NCBI GenBank assembly: GCA_016709445.1
Contig: JADJMV010000001.1
Span: 744,001-808,000, forward strand
Direction of reading: 5' to 3'
DNA length: 64,000 bases
Source of the DNA: Phycisphaerales bacterium
GTDB lineage: Bacteria; Planctomycetota; Phycisphaerae; Phycisphaerales; UBA1924
The first letter of the stretch is position 1, and each line of letters starts with the position of its first letter. The position numbers were made by a program, and so were the translations under genes. Of the stretch, positions 43,029 through 52,715 are shown in pieces. The notes beneath the pieces are model-generated. The model was not told where the DNA came from. It was given only the letters and a program-made list of their open reading frames with translations, and ran no database searches.

Positions 43029-45740
43029 TCAGCCTCCGTCGGGGGCCGGGGCCGCCGGCGGCGCCGCCTGACGCCACCGGGCGGCCTCGTCAGGCTTCCC
43101 CAGCGCATCGCAGGCCTGCGCAAGCAGGGCCGCCGTGTCGCCCTTCGACGACGAATCATCTCCCTCCATCTCAAAGGCCTCGCGAAGCACGGCCTCGGCG
43201 TGCTCGGCCTGTCCGGACTTGAGGAGCGCTTCGCCCCAGAGGCGGCGGTGCTTGACGCGGTCGGCGTGCTGGGCCGGCAGCGAGCGATCTGCGCGGGCGA
43301 CCAGATCCTCCGCCCGCAGGCAGGCCCCGGCCGCGTCGCCCAGCGCCAGGTCGGCGCGGACGAGATGGCTCATCACCGCGAGCGTCAGCGGGTGCTCGCG
43401 CCCGAGCACCTCTTCGCAGATCGGGAGCGAAGCCTCGAGCATCGGCCTCGCCTGCTCGGCCCGACCAGTCTTGACCATGAGTCCGGCGAGGTTTCCGCTC
43501 AGGATGAGCGTGCGCATATCGCGTTCGCCCAGCGTCTTGCGGGCGATGGCGACCGCCTCGTCGAGCAGGGCTTCGGCGTCTTCCGGCCGCCCGATCGCGC
43601 GGTAGGAGATGGACAGGTTGTTGAGGGCGACGATCAGGCTGGGGTGGTCGGGCGGGTACACCCGGCGTTTGCTCGCCAGCACCCTCTCGAGCATCTCGGC
43701 GGCTTCGGCATTCCGACCCACATTCGCGAGCGAGTTGGCGAGGTTGTTCTCCGTCGCCAGTGTGTTGGGGTGGTCGGGTCCGAGCGTCTCCACTTGGAAC
43801 GGGATGATCTCGCCAAACATCTGGATCGCCGCATCGTGATCCCCCAGGTCGTCGAGCACGGTCGCGAGGCTATTCCGGGCGGACATCGTGTCCTTGTGCC
43901 GATCGCCCAGCACCGCGCGCCGGAGGTCGACAACGCGGCGAAGGCGATCGCGGGCCTGCTCGGAATCGCCGGAGAGCCGGTCGATCTCTGCGAGCATGAA
44001 GAGGATCTCGATCGCCTCTGGCGACTCCGGACCCCGGACTCGGGCCCAGGCGCCGAGCAGCGAGTCGAGTTCGTGCCTCGCCTCTTCCAGCCGGGTCATC
44101 TCCATATGCACGAGGGCGAGGTCGTGCCTCGCTTGCAGCGTCTTCGGATCCTCATCACCGAGCGTCCGGGCCGAGAGTTCCGCGCTGCTGGCGAACTGCT
44201 CCTCGGCCTCGGTCATCGCCCCGATTTTCTCAAACGCCGTGCCGATCAGCTCGCGGATCTCGGCCTCGACCTCGGGCGATTCCGGGCGTGACCGTGCCAG
44301 CCGGTCTCTCGCATCCACCAGCATCGAGCGCAGCAGCTTCGTGTCCTCTCCGCTGGCGACGGCGGGGTCGAGCCCGCGCAGCATGTCGGTCGTGAAGGCC
44401 GCGAACGACCGGCTCTTCTCCAACTCCACCGCGGTCCTGTGCCGCTCGGCGTCCGCCCGGGCGGCGAAGGCGAGGCTCGTGATCAGCCCGGCAACGATCG
44501 CCGCCCCCACGAGCCCGGTGGCCGCGAGGGGGACGCGGTGCCGGCGTGCGAACTTCCTGAGCCTGTACCCGCCGCTGGGCGGGCCGGCCTCGACCGGCTC
44601 GTTGCGCAGATAGCGGCGGAGGTCGGCCGCCAGTGCCGCCGGGGTCTGGTACCGCCGTCCGGGCTCCTTCTCCATCGCCCGCATGACGATCCAGTCCAGA
44701 TCGCCGCGGAGCCGACCGGCGAGATGCCGCGTGTGTTGCGTCCGCCCGGGCGAGTCCGTTTCGGAGGTGCGGAGCACCCGCGTCGAGGGCTTGGGTGGCG
44801 TCTCGTCGCAGATGATTCGTGCGAGGGAGGCCAGGGGCGTGCGCTCCAGGCGCTCGGCCTCGAAGGGGAGGGTGCCCGTGAGCATCTCGTACAGGAGCAC
44901 GCCGAGCGTGTAGACATCCGAGCGTGTGTCCACATCCGCGGGGCTGGTGAGCTGTTCTGGGGACATGTAGGCCGGCGTGCCGATGAGGTGGCCGGCGAGT
45001 GTCATCGCGGTCGCCCCCGCCGACTGCGCCCCGATCGCCTTGGCAATCCCGAAGTCGATGACCTTGGCGATCGCGTGGTCGTCCACGAGGGTGACGAGCA
45101 CATTGGACGGCTTCAGGTCCCGGTGGATCAGCCCCTTGTGATGGGCGTGCTGCACGGCGAGGCACACCTGCTCGAAGAGGTCGATCCGCTCGCGAACGCC
45201 GAGCGCCTTGCGCGTGCAGAATGCGGTGATCGGTTCCCCACGAACATACTCCATCGCAAAGTAGGGGCGTCCGCCCTTGGTCTGTCCCGCGTCGAGCACC
45301 TTGGCCACGCCCGGGTGTTCCATCACCGCCAGGGCTTGGCGCTCGGTCTCAAACCGGGTGACGATCGCGTGCGAGTCCATCCCCGCCCTGAGCAGCTTGA
45401 GCGCGACGACGCGGGCCACCGGCTCACGCTGGCGGGCAAGGTACACCCGGCCGAAGCCACCCTCACCAAGCACAGATTCCAGCGTGTAGGGACCGATCCG
45501 CGTGTTCAGCTCCGAGTCGTCTTCGGCGAACGCTCCCGACGCCGCGGTGCCGCCGGCCGGAGCGTCCACCGTGGGGGCGGCCATGAACTCCTCGGCCTTG
45601 TCGTGCGCCGCGAGCAACTCGCGCAGCCGAACCGCCATGGCATCATCCCCCGCGCATCGCTCGGCGAGGTAGGCGGCGCGCTCGCCGGGTTCGAGGTCCA
45701 ACGCACCAAAGAAGATGTCCTTTTCCCGATCAGTCGGCAT
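43029..45740 (-). CDS. membrane Ser/Thr protein kinase with TPR repeats
   Basis: This 903-aa PknB-type kinase has LGEGGFGRVYLA (about 91-102), the Lys in VVALKLL (K115), HRDLKPSNVL (206-215), DFG (229-231), GTPAYMSPEQL and DVYTLGVLLYEMLTG. After about 400 residues there is one transmembrane helix (AATGLVGAAIVAGLITSLAF). The exported or distal half contains tetratricopeptide repeats (about 490-890), for protein-protein binding. The gene follows an ECF sigma factor with an 11-bp overlap. Such sigma/kinase pairs are frequent in Planctomycetota and are thought to transmit envelope signals to transcription. It converges on the serine hydrolase gene, with 16 nt between them. Confidence 0.92.
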   Translation of the reverse strand: MPTDREKDIFFGALDLEPGERAAYLAERCAGDDAMAVRLRELLAAHDKAEEFMAAPTVDAPAGGTAASGAFAEDDSELNTRIGPYTLESVLGEGGFGRVYLARQREPVARVVALKLLRAGMDSHAIVTRFETERQALAVMEHPGVAKVLDAGQTKGGRPYFAMEYVRGEPITAFCTRKALGVRERIDLFEQVCLAVQHAHHKGLIHRDLKPSNVLVTLVDDHAIAKVIDFGIAKAIGAQSAGATAMTLAGHLIGTPAYMSPEQLTSPADVDTRSDVYTLGVLLYEMLTGTLPFEAERLERTPLASLARIICDETPPKPSTRVLRTSETDSPGRTQHTRHLAGRLRGDLDWIVMRAMEKEPGRRYQTPAALAADLRRYLRNEPVEAGPPSGGYRLRKFARRHRVPLAATGLVGAAIVAGLITSLAFAARADAERHRTAVELEKSRSFAAFTTDMLRGLDPAVASGEDTKLLRSMLVDARDRLARSRPESPEVEAEIRELIGTAFEKIGAMTEAEEQFASSAELSARTLGDEDPKTLQARHDLALVHMEMTRLEEARHELDSLLGAWARVRGPESPEAIEILFMLAEIDRLSGDSEQARDRLRRVVDLRRAVLGDRHKDTMSARNSLATVLDDLGDHDAAIQMFGEIIPFQVETLGPDHPNTLATENNLANSLANVGRNAEAAEMLERVLASKRRVYPPDHPSLIVALNNLSISYRAIGRPEDAEALLDEAVAIARKTLGERDMRTLILSGNLAGLMVKTGRAEQARPMLEASLPICEEVLGREHPLTLAVMSHLVRADLALGDAAGACLRAEDLVARADRSLPAQHADRVKHRRLWGEALLKSGQAEHAEAVLREAFEMEGDDSSSKGDTAALLAQACDALGKPDEAARWRQAAPPAAPAPDGG

Positions 45741-46362
45741 CCGACTCGTCCTTGCCCCCCGAGATCCCGTTCCCGCGATCCGCCTCGCCGCTCATCCTCG
45801 AGAACAGCATGGCCCTCGCATACGCCCAGTCCCGCATCACGGTCCGCTCGGACAGCCCGAGCACGTCCGCCGTCTCCTTCACCTCGAGCCCCGCAAAGAA
45901 CCGCAGCCGGACCACCGACGCGGCCCGGGGGTCCGACCGCTCGAGTTCGTCCATGGCTTCCTCGAGTGCCAGGACCTGTTCCGGGTCGGCCTCGGTGGCA
46001 AGATCGACGACGCTCAGCGGTACCCGCTTCGCTGCCCCGCCGCGCTTCTCCGCCTTTCGCTTGCGGGCGTGATCGATCAGGATCCGGCGCATAGCCTGGG
46101 CCGAGGCCGCGTAGAAGTGAGCCCGACTCTCCCAAGTCACTTCCCGATCGCCGAGCAGGCGGACAAACGCCTCGTGGACGAGGGCGGTTGCCTGCAGGGT
46201 GTGGCCCGCCCGCTCGTGTCCCATCCGCTGTCGCGCGATCTCCCGGAGCTGCTCGTACACCGCCGAGAGCAACTCCTCCGCCGCCGAATCGTGCTTGCCG
46301 ACCGCACGCAGCAGCTCCGTCACCGCTGTGCCCTGCTCGTTCGCCATGTCGTCGGACCCCAT
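45730..46362 (-). CDS. ECF-type RNA polymerase sigma factor (planctomycete type)
   Basis: A 210-aa sigma factor that directs RNA polymerase to a set of promoters. Region 2 is AAEELLSAVYEQLREIARQRM and LQATALVHEAFVRLLG. Region 4 is PRAASVVRLRFFAGLEVKE with the helix-turn-helix ETADVLGLSERTVMRDWAYA. The LVHEAFVRL and RAHFYAASAQAMRRILIDHARKRKA segments are those of the ECF group that pairs with kinases in planctomycetes. The ATG at 46362 was chosen; a GTG at 46380 and an ATG at 46347 are possible. No anti-sigma gene is present; the kinase downstream (11-bp overlap) presumably regulates it. Confidence 0.9.
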   Translation of the reverse strand: MGSDDMANEQGTAVTELLRAVGKHDSAAEELLSAVYEQLREIARQRMGHERAGHTLQATALVHEAFVRLLGDREVTWESRAHFYAASAQAMRRILIDHARKRKAEKRGGAAKRVPLSVVDLATEADPEQVLALEEAMDELERSDPRAASVVRLRFFAGLEVKETADVLGLSERTVMRDWAYARAMLFSRMSGEADRGNGISGGKDESDAD

Positions 46363-46432
46363 GAGCCGGCGCTGCCACACGCCGGGATACCCCCAGTTTA
46401 CGCCCCTGCTCGAGGGTCACCAACACCTGTTC

Positions 46433-46681
46433 TCAATCCTGCTCGTCGTGCGCCCGCGTCCCCTCGTCAAGCTCACGCTGCGACCTCGCGAGTTGGATCC
46501 AGAGTTGCGAGATCGCCAGGAAGCATGAATCGGCCGTCAGGCGGCCGAGGCGCAGGAGCGTGCAGAGCCTCGCGGCTCGTCCGCCAAAGGCATCCAAATT
46601 CATCCGAAATATGGACTCGGAAGCCGGCCCGTCCTCTCGGGATGCTCGGCTCATGGCTCCGTTGTCCGGCTCGTCGGTCAT
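46433..46681 (-). CDS. small hypothetical protein
   Basis: An 82-aa protein of unknown function: a mildly acidic start, then LDAFGGRAARLCTLLRLGRL and an amphipathic helix ISQLWIQLARSQRELDEG. An AGGGG site lies 8 nt before the ATG. It is on the same strand as, and 70 nt before, the sigma factor gene, so it could be the first gene of that operon. Composition is reasonable for protein, but a chance open frame cannot be excluded. Confidence 0.45.
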   Translation of the reverse strand: MTDEPDNGAMSRASREDGPASESIFRMNLDAFGGRAARLCTLLRLGRLTADSCFLAISQLWIQLARSQRELDEGTRAHDEQD

Positions 46682-46897
46682 GGTGCGGTCCCCTGAAGCG
46701 GAGGATCTCCCCCCACATGGCGCAGGAGCGGCGCCACGCCTGCCAGAGAATCCGGCCCGCTCGGCAAGTTTCTTTGGCGGGAGGAACTCCTTGCGGGGCG
46801 TGGCAGGCGCACGGCCCGGACTGCGCCATCACTCCCGACGCGGCCGGAGGGGCCGCGGCCATGCCGCCGCCGGCGGTGTCCACGAAGGAGCATCACG

Positions 46898-47698
46898 ATG
46901 AACGCAGCCTCGATCAGCACGACAGTCACAGAGTTCGACGATCCCCGCCGCGCGGGATGGCTGGTCCGCACATCTGTGCTGGCCTACGGCGCCATCAGCT
47001 ACGCCATCTTCTTCGCCACGTTCCTGTACGCCATCGGATTCATCGTCGGCTTCGGTGCGCCGGTGACGCTCGATTCGGCGCCGCGCGGGAGCTTCGGTCC
47101 CGCGGTCGCGATCGATCTGGCGCTGCTCGGTCTCTTCGCGATCCAGCACAGCGTCATGGCCAGGCCGACCTTCAAGCGGTGGTGGACCCGGATCGTCCCG
47201 GCCGCGGCGGAGCGGAGCACCTACACGCTGTTCTCGAGCCTCGCCCTGATCGCGCTCTATGCCCTCTGGCAGCCGATCGGCGGGGTTGTCTGGAGCGTCT
47301 CGGGGGCGGGTCGGCTCGCTCTCTACGCTCTGGGCGGCGCCGGCTGGGCGATCGTGCTCCTCGCGTCATTCCTCATCAACCACTTCGACCTGTTCGGACT
47401 GCGCCAGTCGTGGCTCTTCTTCCGCGGGCGTGAGTACACCCGGCTCGTGTTCAAGACGCCCTGGCTCTACTCCTTCGTCCGTCACCCGCTCTACGTCGGA
47501 TGGCTGATGGCCTTCTGGTTCACGCCCACCATGACCGTCGCCCACCTGGTCTTCGCGATGACCACCACGCTCTACATCCTGGTTGCAATCCAGCTCGAGG
47601 AGCGCAACCTCGTCCAGGAGCACGGCGAGTCCTACCGCTCCTATCGGCGGCGCGTCCCGATGCTCATCCCCTTCACCCGGCGTCGGGCCGCCGCCTGA
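46898..47698 (+). CDS. mddA: methanethiol S-methyltransferase (MddA)
   Basis: This 266-aa membrane protein has about six transmembrane helices. The fold is that of NnrU/isoprenylcysteine-methyltransferase-like enzymes, with the C-terminal SAM-binding signature SFVRHPLYVGWLMAFW and AIQLEERNLVQEHGESYRSY. The segments AIQHSVMARPTFKRWW, FLINHFDLFGLRQ and FWFTPTMTVAHLVFA fit MddA, which methylates methanethiol to dimethyl sulfide. AAGGAG lies 7 nt before the ATG. A 40-aa membrane protein follows after 38 nt. Assignment to MddA over other NnrU-like enzymes is from motif memory. If right, the organism can release DMS without DMSP. Confidence 0.82.
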   Translation: MNAASISTTVTEFDDPRRAGWLVRTSVLAYGAISYAIFFATFLYAIGFIVGFGAPVTLDSAPRGSFGPAVAIDLALLGLFAIQHSVMARPTFKRWWTRIVPAAAERSTYTLFSSLALIALYALWQPIGGVVWSVSGAGRLALYALGGAGWAIVLLASFLINHFDLFGLRQSWLFFRGREYTRLVFKTPWLYSFVRHPLYVGWLMAFWFTPTMTVAHLVFAMTTTLYILVAIQLEERNLVQEHGESYRSYRRRVPMLIPFTRRRAAA

Positions 47699-47736
47699 AC
47701 CCGCGCCGCCTCATGCACCCCCAAAGGAGCACCATC

Positions 47737-47859
47737 ATGCACACGTCGCCCGCAGTACTGCGAAAGGCCGGCATCGGGATCTTCCTCTTCTTCCTCGTGA
47801 AGGGCCTTCTCTGGCTCGCGCTGCTGGGAGCCGCGGCCGCGGGGATGAGCACGCTCTGA
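47737..47859 (+). CDS. 40-aa single-pass membrane peptide downstream of mddA
   Basis: The ATG at 47737 has a strong AAAGGAG ribosome site seven bases upstream. The peptide is MHTSPAVLRKAG followed by one transmembrane helix (IGIFLFFLVKGLLWLALLGA) and a short tail. It is too short for default gene finding, but the ribosome site, spacing and hydrophobic profile support it. It is probably co-transcribed with mddA and could assist or anchor it. Function is unknown. Confidence 0.62.
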   Translation: MHTSPAVLRKAGIGIFLFFLVKGLLWLALLGAAAAGMSTL

Positions 47860-47893
47860 GCGGCTCGGCCGACTCGACCGCCGGAGTCCCACC

Positions 47894-47919
47894 GACGCCC
47901 CGGGCCGACCCGGGGCGTC
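47894..47919. terminator. hairpin between convergent genes
   Basis: A perfect 11-bp stem GACGCCCCGGG (47894-47904) with CCCGGGGCGTC (47909-47919) and loop CCGA sits between the mddA unit and the oppositely oriented esterase gene (stop at 47947). There is no T run. It probably serves both directions as a terminator or RNA stabiliser. Confidence 0.5.
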
Positions 47920-47946
47920 GCCCTGCGCCCCTCCCAGGCTGCCGGT

Positions 47947-49661
47947 TCAGTACCGCCAGCTCGTGAGGTCGGCGCCCGCCGGGGCGGTCGCCTTCATCCG
48001 CGCCAGCATCTGGTCCACGTACATCTCGTGGTATCGCAGCCGGCTGATCGCGTTCGGTCGCTCGTGGTCGCCGTTCCAGCAGTGCTCCGAGCCGCACTCG
48101 TAGTCCACGACGGCGTCGGCCGGTGGGTCGCTCGCCCGATCGAGGAACTCCTCCATCAGTTCCACGGCGTTGTTCAGGAAGTAGTTGTCCGCGGTCCCGC
48201 AGTAGATGTGGACTTTGCCACGGACCTTCGGGCCGAGCGTGGCCCAGTCCCGCTCGAGGATGTACCGCAGGTCGTAGTGCTCGCGCCAGTAGCCCGCGAC
48301 CTCGGGATCGATCACGCCCGTCCGCTTGTCCCACAAACGCTTCGGATACCCGTCGTCATCGCAGGGGCTGAATACGGCCTCCCAGATGTCCCACTGGTCG
48401 CCCGAACGGCCCCGCGTCCCCAGGACCAGCTCGCGCCGGTTCGTCTGCTCGAGTGTGGTGATGACGCCGCCGTGGGCGTCGCGCATCCCGGGCCGGGGCA
48501 CGCGCCCCCACGGACCCTCCTGGAAGTACGCGTTCTTGTCCTTGTAGATGTCGACCACGGTGTAGGCGCGGAAGTCGATCGGGTCCGGGCAAGCGGCGAA
48601 ACAGCCGTTGAGCATGTCGGGGTAGAAGACCTGCGCCGCCAGCGCCTCCCAGCCCCCGGTCGACCCGCCACAGGTGAAGCGGGCCCACCCCTCGCCGATG
48701 CACCGGAACTCCCGTTCAACCTCGGGCAGCAGCTCCGTCATGATCGCGTCGCCGTAGGGGCCGAGATTGGCCGAGTTCACGGCGTATGAATCGTCGTAGT
48801 AAGGGTTGGCGTGCTCGATCTTGAGCACCACAAACCGCGGGAAGCCCGGGCCGGTCCAGGCCTTGAAGTTCTCGTGGGCGACCTCCTGCTGGATGATGTT
48901 GTAGCCCTCCAGCCGGAACCGTTCGCTGTATTCGGGCACGAGCCCCGCTTCCGGCGGCTGCTCACGGAACTCCGTGAAGTCCCGCTCGCCGAAGTGCCCG
49001 TGGTGAATGAGCAGCGGGTATCGGGCCTCCGGGTGCTCGTCGAAGCCGAAGGGAAGCAGCACGACCGCCGTCAGATCCATCGGCCGCCCCCAGAACTCGG
49101 TGAGGAGCTTGCTCCGGATCCGTACCCGCCTGATGTACTTGGTCTCCGGCGGAGGCTCGATCGGTGGGTTGATGCCATCCAACTCGATCCCGACTACCCC
49201 GCCCTGCGAGATGCGGAACTGTCGTGGCGTGCTGAAGAGGTTGCCGGGCGCGCTGCGCCATTGCTGCCCCTCGCCCCGGTCCATCGGCAGCTTGACCACG
49301 TGACCGTCCGAACGCGTGAACGTCTCATACCTATGCAGCAGCGCTGCGCCCAATACTCCCCCGGAGGGATGTCCGCCCAGCGTTCCGTCGGATAGCCCAG
49401 AGCGCCGATGTCGAACTCGAGCGGGCCGCCATCCCAGCCCTCGACGTTCATGCCGAAGGCCTGCTGCGACCCCGCCCCATCCCGGATCTGCGCCCGCGGT
49501 TCGGCCGCTCCGTCCGTCGACAGCATCAGCAGAAGCCGCCCGTCCACCGGGCCATCGAGACGGGCCGCCGGGATCGTGATCTCGAACCGAGTCTGTGCCA
49601 TCGCCCCGTTCCCTCCCACGCACGCCGCGCCGATCAGCATCACGCCCACCCCGCTTCGCAT
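47947..49661 (-). pseudogene. exported alpha/beta-hydrolase (esterase-like) interrupted by a 1-nt frameshift
   Basis: The 5' frame (ATG 49661) encodes a signal peptide ending GNGAMAQ and the beta-rich N-terminus RFEITIPAARLDGPVDGRLL to DIPPGEYWAQ. From about 49343 the continuation AALLHRYETFTRSDGHVVKL is in another frame, which runs to 47947. One missing base (CAGCGCTG for CAGGCGCTG) accounts for it. The rest is an alpha/beta-hydrolase: PLLIHHGHFGERDF, then the nucleophile elbow CGGSTGGWEALAAQVFYPD (Ser in G-S-T-G-G) and the late SEHCWNGDH with a likely catalytic His. Intact length would be about 570 aa. It would hydrolyse an ester outside the cytoplasmic membrane. The cut may be an artefact. 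Confidence 0.8.
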
Positions 49662-49689
49662 CGCGCCTCCCCGTCGTCGTGACCACACC

Positions 49690-52542
49690 TCATCGGCCGA
49701 TCGGCGCCGAGGCGCCCAGCCCCGGCCCGTACACCGCCGCATTCATGAATACCCGTGTTGTGCCAAGGCTCGCCGCCCGGAACGTGGGGGAGTCGGCGAA
49801 CAGGATGATCTGCCCCCGCCCGACGCCCTCCCGCGTCACCGCGGCCGCATTGGCGATGCGGTGCGCCGCCTCCGGCCACAGCAGCCCGCTCATCCGCAGG
49901 CGCAGCTCCTTGCCCGCGGGAATCGTGCACCACCCCGCCCGCCGCGCTTCCGTCGCGGCGCCGTCGTCTTCGAGCACGCCGTACCGGAAGGGCGCCTCGG
50001 TTTCCCCCTTGGCCATGAGCACGCCTTCCGAGGAGAACAGCACGGGCAGCTCGCTCCCGCAGCCCACCGTCAGCCAGTGCTTCGCGTCCGCCCGTGTCGC
50101 CACGATCGTGCCGGGCGGCATGAACTGGCGCTCCCACACGTCGCGCCGCTCGAGTTCCTCCTTCTCGCCCCGATCCAGGTCCACGCCCGCCCAGGGGAAC
50201 GCCGGCGTCGAGCCGGTGGCGCCATGCGACCAGACCTTCTCGGCGTCGAAGCTCTCCGCCTCGGCGGCCCATTCGCGCAGCACCGCGATCTCGTAGTCGT
50301 CCAGCCCCTCGAGCACGTCCTCGAGCTTCCGCGCCCCCGACAGCCCGCCCTCGTGCGCGATCGACATGGCCGAAGACCCGATCGCGATGAGCGTGCCGCC
50401 CGACTCGATCCATCGACGCAGGTCGTCGCCCGCCGACTCCAGCGCATCACCGGCCCCGCCCGGCGCGACGATCACGTTGTACCGGCGGAGATCCGCGCTC
50501 CCGAGACTCTCGGCCGGCAGATAGGTCGCGGGCAGCCCGTACCGCGCGTCCAGCGTGTACCAGATCGAACCGAAGTCGCTCGGGTCGATCGGCGATTCGC
50601 TGAGCACCGCGATCCGTGGCGGCGCGAGAAGATGGAAGTGCTCGCCGCCGATATCCGCCAATTCCCCGGCGCCCAGCCCCGTCCGGATGGTCCACGCCCG
50701 CAGCCCGCGCTCGCGGCAGGTGCGGTCGAGCCTGGCCTCCCAATCAGCCTCTCCCCCGCCCTGGTCCTCCCTTGCCACGACGAGCGATCCCCGCGCGAAG
50801 GCGCGGTCGCCCCAGGTAAAGGCCTCGTCGGCGAACCGCACCCGGACACCCGCCAGCGTCAGCTCCATCGCAAGCGCCGGCGTGCGGTCGTCCGCCCCAT
50901 CGATCGCCCACCCCTGGTCGGCGTCCGGCGCATCCAGACCCCCATCGGGCCCGCTCGGAGCCGCGTACGGGCGAACGACGCCCTCAGGCAGGCGACACCG
51001 CAACTCGTACGCCTCCAGGTCTTCGAGCATCGGGATCGACCAGCCGGTGATGTCGTAGATCTTGGTCTCGCCGCGCTTGATCAGCTCGTGCCGCTCCTTG
51101 GCCAGAAACTCGGTCTTCATCCGCGGATCGAACTCGAGCATCGCCGCCAGCAGGTTCGCGTTCGGCTGGCCGTTGGGGATCAGGATCGCCCCCGCGTGCA
51201 GCTCGACCGTCTCCCGCTCATGCCCCAGCCGGTCCGTCCCCGGCGCGGTGAAGTCGCCGGTCAGCTCGTACATCTCGAAGCCCTGCAGCCGCATCACGTC
51301 CACAAACGCCGCGACCCGGGCCGCGTTCGCGTTCGGCACGATCGCGAAGGTCCGCCCGGCGTACGGCCCGTCTTCCGCGACGCACGCCTTGCGTCCCTCG
51401 AACCACGCCCGCTCGATCTCCTGCCGGTGGGCGGCCAGCGTGCCGATATTCACGAGCGTGCTCAGCAATTGATGGTGCACGCTCTCGCGATAGGTGAGCA
51501 CGCGCCCCTCGGCCCGCTTCACGCCGTACCAGTCCACCCCCGCCTGCTCCCACAGCACCCCGATCCCGCCGCGGAACGACGCCCACGCGTTCGAATACCC
51601 CGGGTACCAGTCGTCCGCCCACTCCCCCGTGTAGTACCGCCACCCGTGCCGGTCGAATGCCGCCGACTGGTCGGCCGCGAGCACGCCGAGCCAGCGCTGC
51701 AACGACTCGGTGTAGTTGGGGTTCAGGGGCTCGCGGCTGGGTGTGAAGAGGTAGGTGTCCTGCGGCTCCATCTCGTGCGAGTCCACGAACAGCATCGGAT
51801 GCCAGGGGCTCGCCGCACCGATGCGCCCCCGGGTCTCGGGGTTCACGCCGAACACCCAGTCGCGGTTCATGTCGAACAGGTAGTGGTTCGTCCGACCCCG
51901 GGGCCACCGCCCCCCGTGCATCCGCGCCTGGTCATCGACGATCGGCAGCGCGCCCCGCATCTCGCGGAGCTGCCCGAGATACCGGTCCCGCCCGTCGGGG
52001 TTCATCAAGGGGTCGATAATGATCACGACATGCTCGAGCAGATCCTTCACAGCCTGATCCGTGCACGAGGCGTAGTGCCACGCCGCCTGGAGCGCCGCGT
52101 CCGAACTGCTCAGCTCGTCCCCGTGGATTGCATACGCCATCCATGCCACCGCGGGCGTCCGCGCCAGCAGTCCGTCCGCCTCCGCATCCGGCAATCCCCG
52201 CGGGTCGGCCAGGCGCGCCAGGTCGGCCTGGATCTGGTCGAGGCGCGACATGTTCTCCGGCGAACTGATCACCATGTGGTAGAGCGTCCGCCCCTCGAAT
52301 GTCTCGCCGTGCGTGAAGAGTGCGGCCCGGTCGCTCTGCTCGGCCCACACCCTGAGGCACCGCTCGATCTCCGCGTGCGTCGCCGGACGCTCCCCCGCCG
52401 GGAAGCCGAGCAGTTGCTCCGGAGTCGAGATCCCCGGATCGTGCGAGGAGCCGGGGAAGAAGGGCTCGTCGTACGACAATCCCTGGGCCAACGCGAGCGG
52501 GCCGAGCAGCAACAGGAAGCACGCCATCACGGTTCGAAGCAT
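49690..52542 (-). CDS. exported M14 family zinc carboxypeptidase
   Basis: A 950-aa exported metallopeptidase. The signal peptide is 1-20 (PLALAQ). The M14 domain has its zinc ligands H140 and E143 in YAIHGDELSSSDAA and H256 in FVDSHEMEP. The family segment PLMNPDG is at 178-184, and E332 in GVLWEQAG is the likely catalytic Glu. The 600 residues after the peptidase domain include a class I glutamine-amidotransferase-like segment (VIVAPGGAGDALE, LRRWIESGGTLIAIGSSAMS). They may bind substrate or membrane. The ATG at 52542 is chosen for GGAGGAT five bases upstream; an upstream in-frame start at 52698 is not supported. It would trim peptides or glycopeptides in the periplasm. Confidence 0.9.
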   Translation of the reverse strand: MLRTVMACFLLLLGPLALAQGLSYDEPFFPGSSHDPGISTPEQLLGFPAGERPATHAEIERCLRVWAEQSDRAALFTHGETFEGRTLYHMVISSPENMSRLDQIQADLARLADPRGLPDAEADGLLARTPAVAWMAYAIHGDELSSSDAALQAAWHYASCTDQAVKDLLEHVVIIIDPLMNPDGRDRYLGQLREMRGALPIVDDQARMHGGRWPRGRTNHYLFDMNRDWVFGVNPETRGRIGAASPWHPMLFVDSHEMEPQDTYLFTPSREPLNPNYTESLQRWLGVLAADQSAAFDRHGWRYYTGEWADDWYPGYSNAWASFRGGIGVLWEQAGVDWYGVKRAEGRVLTYRESVHHQLLSTLVNIGTLAAHRQEIERAWFEGRKACVAEDGPYAGRTFAIVPNANAARVAAFVDVMRLQGFEMYELTGDFTAPGTDRLGHERETVELHAGAILIPNGQPNANLLAAMLEFDPRMKTEFLAKERHELIKRGETKIYDITGWSIPMLEDLEAYELRCRLPEGVVRPYAAPSGPDGGLDAPDADQGWAIDGADDRTPALAMELTLAGVRVRFADEAFTWGDRAFARGSLVVAREDQGGGEADWEARLDRTCRERGLRAWTIRTGLGAGELADIGGEHFHLLAPPRIAVLSESPIDPSDFGSIWYTLDARYGLPATYLPAESLGSADLRRYNVIVAPGGAGDALESAGDDLRRWIESGGTLIAIGSSAMSIAHEGGLSGARKLEDVLEGLDDYEIAVLREWAAEAESFDAEKVWSHGATGSTPAFPWAGVDLDRGEKEELERRDVWERQFMPPGTIVATRADAKHWLTVGCGSELPVLFSSEGVLMAKGETEAPFRYGVLEDDGAATEARRAGWCTIPAGKELRLRMSGLLWPEAAHRIANAAAVTREGVGRGQIILFADSPTFRAASLGTTRVFMNAAVYGPGLGASAPIGR

Positions 52543-52715
52543 CGGGATCCTCCGGGGCTCCGAGTGTACCGGCCCCCCGCCCGCCCACTCGATCGCCGCT
52601 CCGCGGCCCGCCGACCTCGCGCTGGTACACTCCCCAGCCGCGGAACCGACCGGCGGCACTTCCCAATCAGGGTGGCGTTCGTCCCCGACCCCCGACACTC
52701 CCCAAGAGCGACGCC

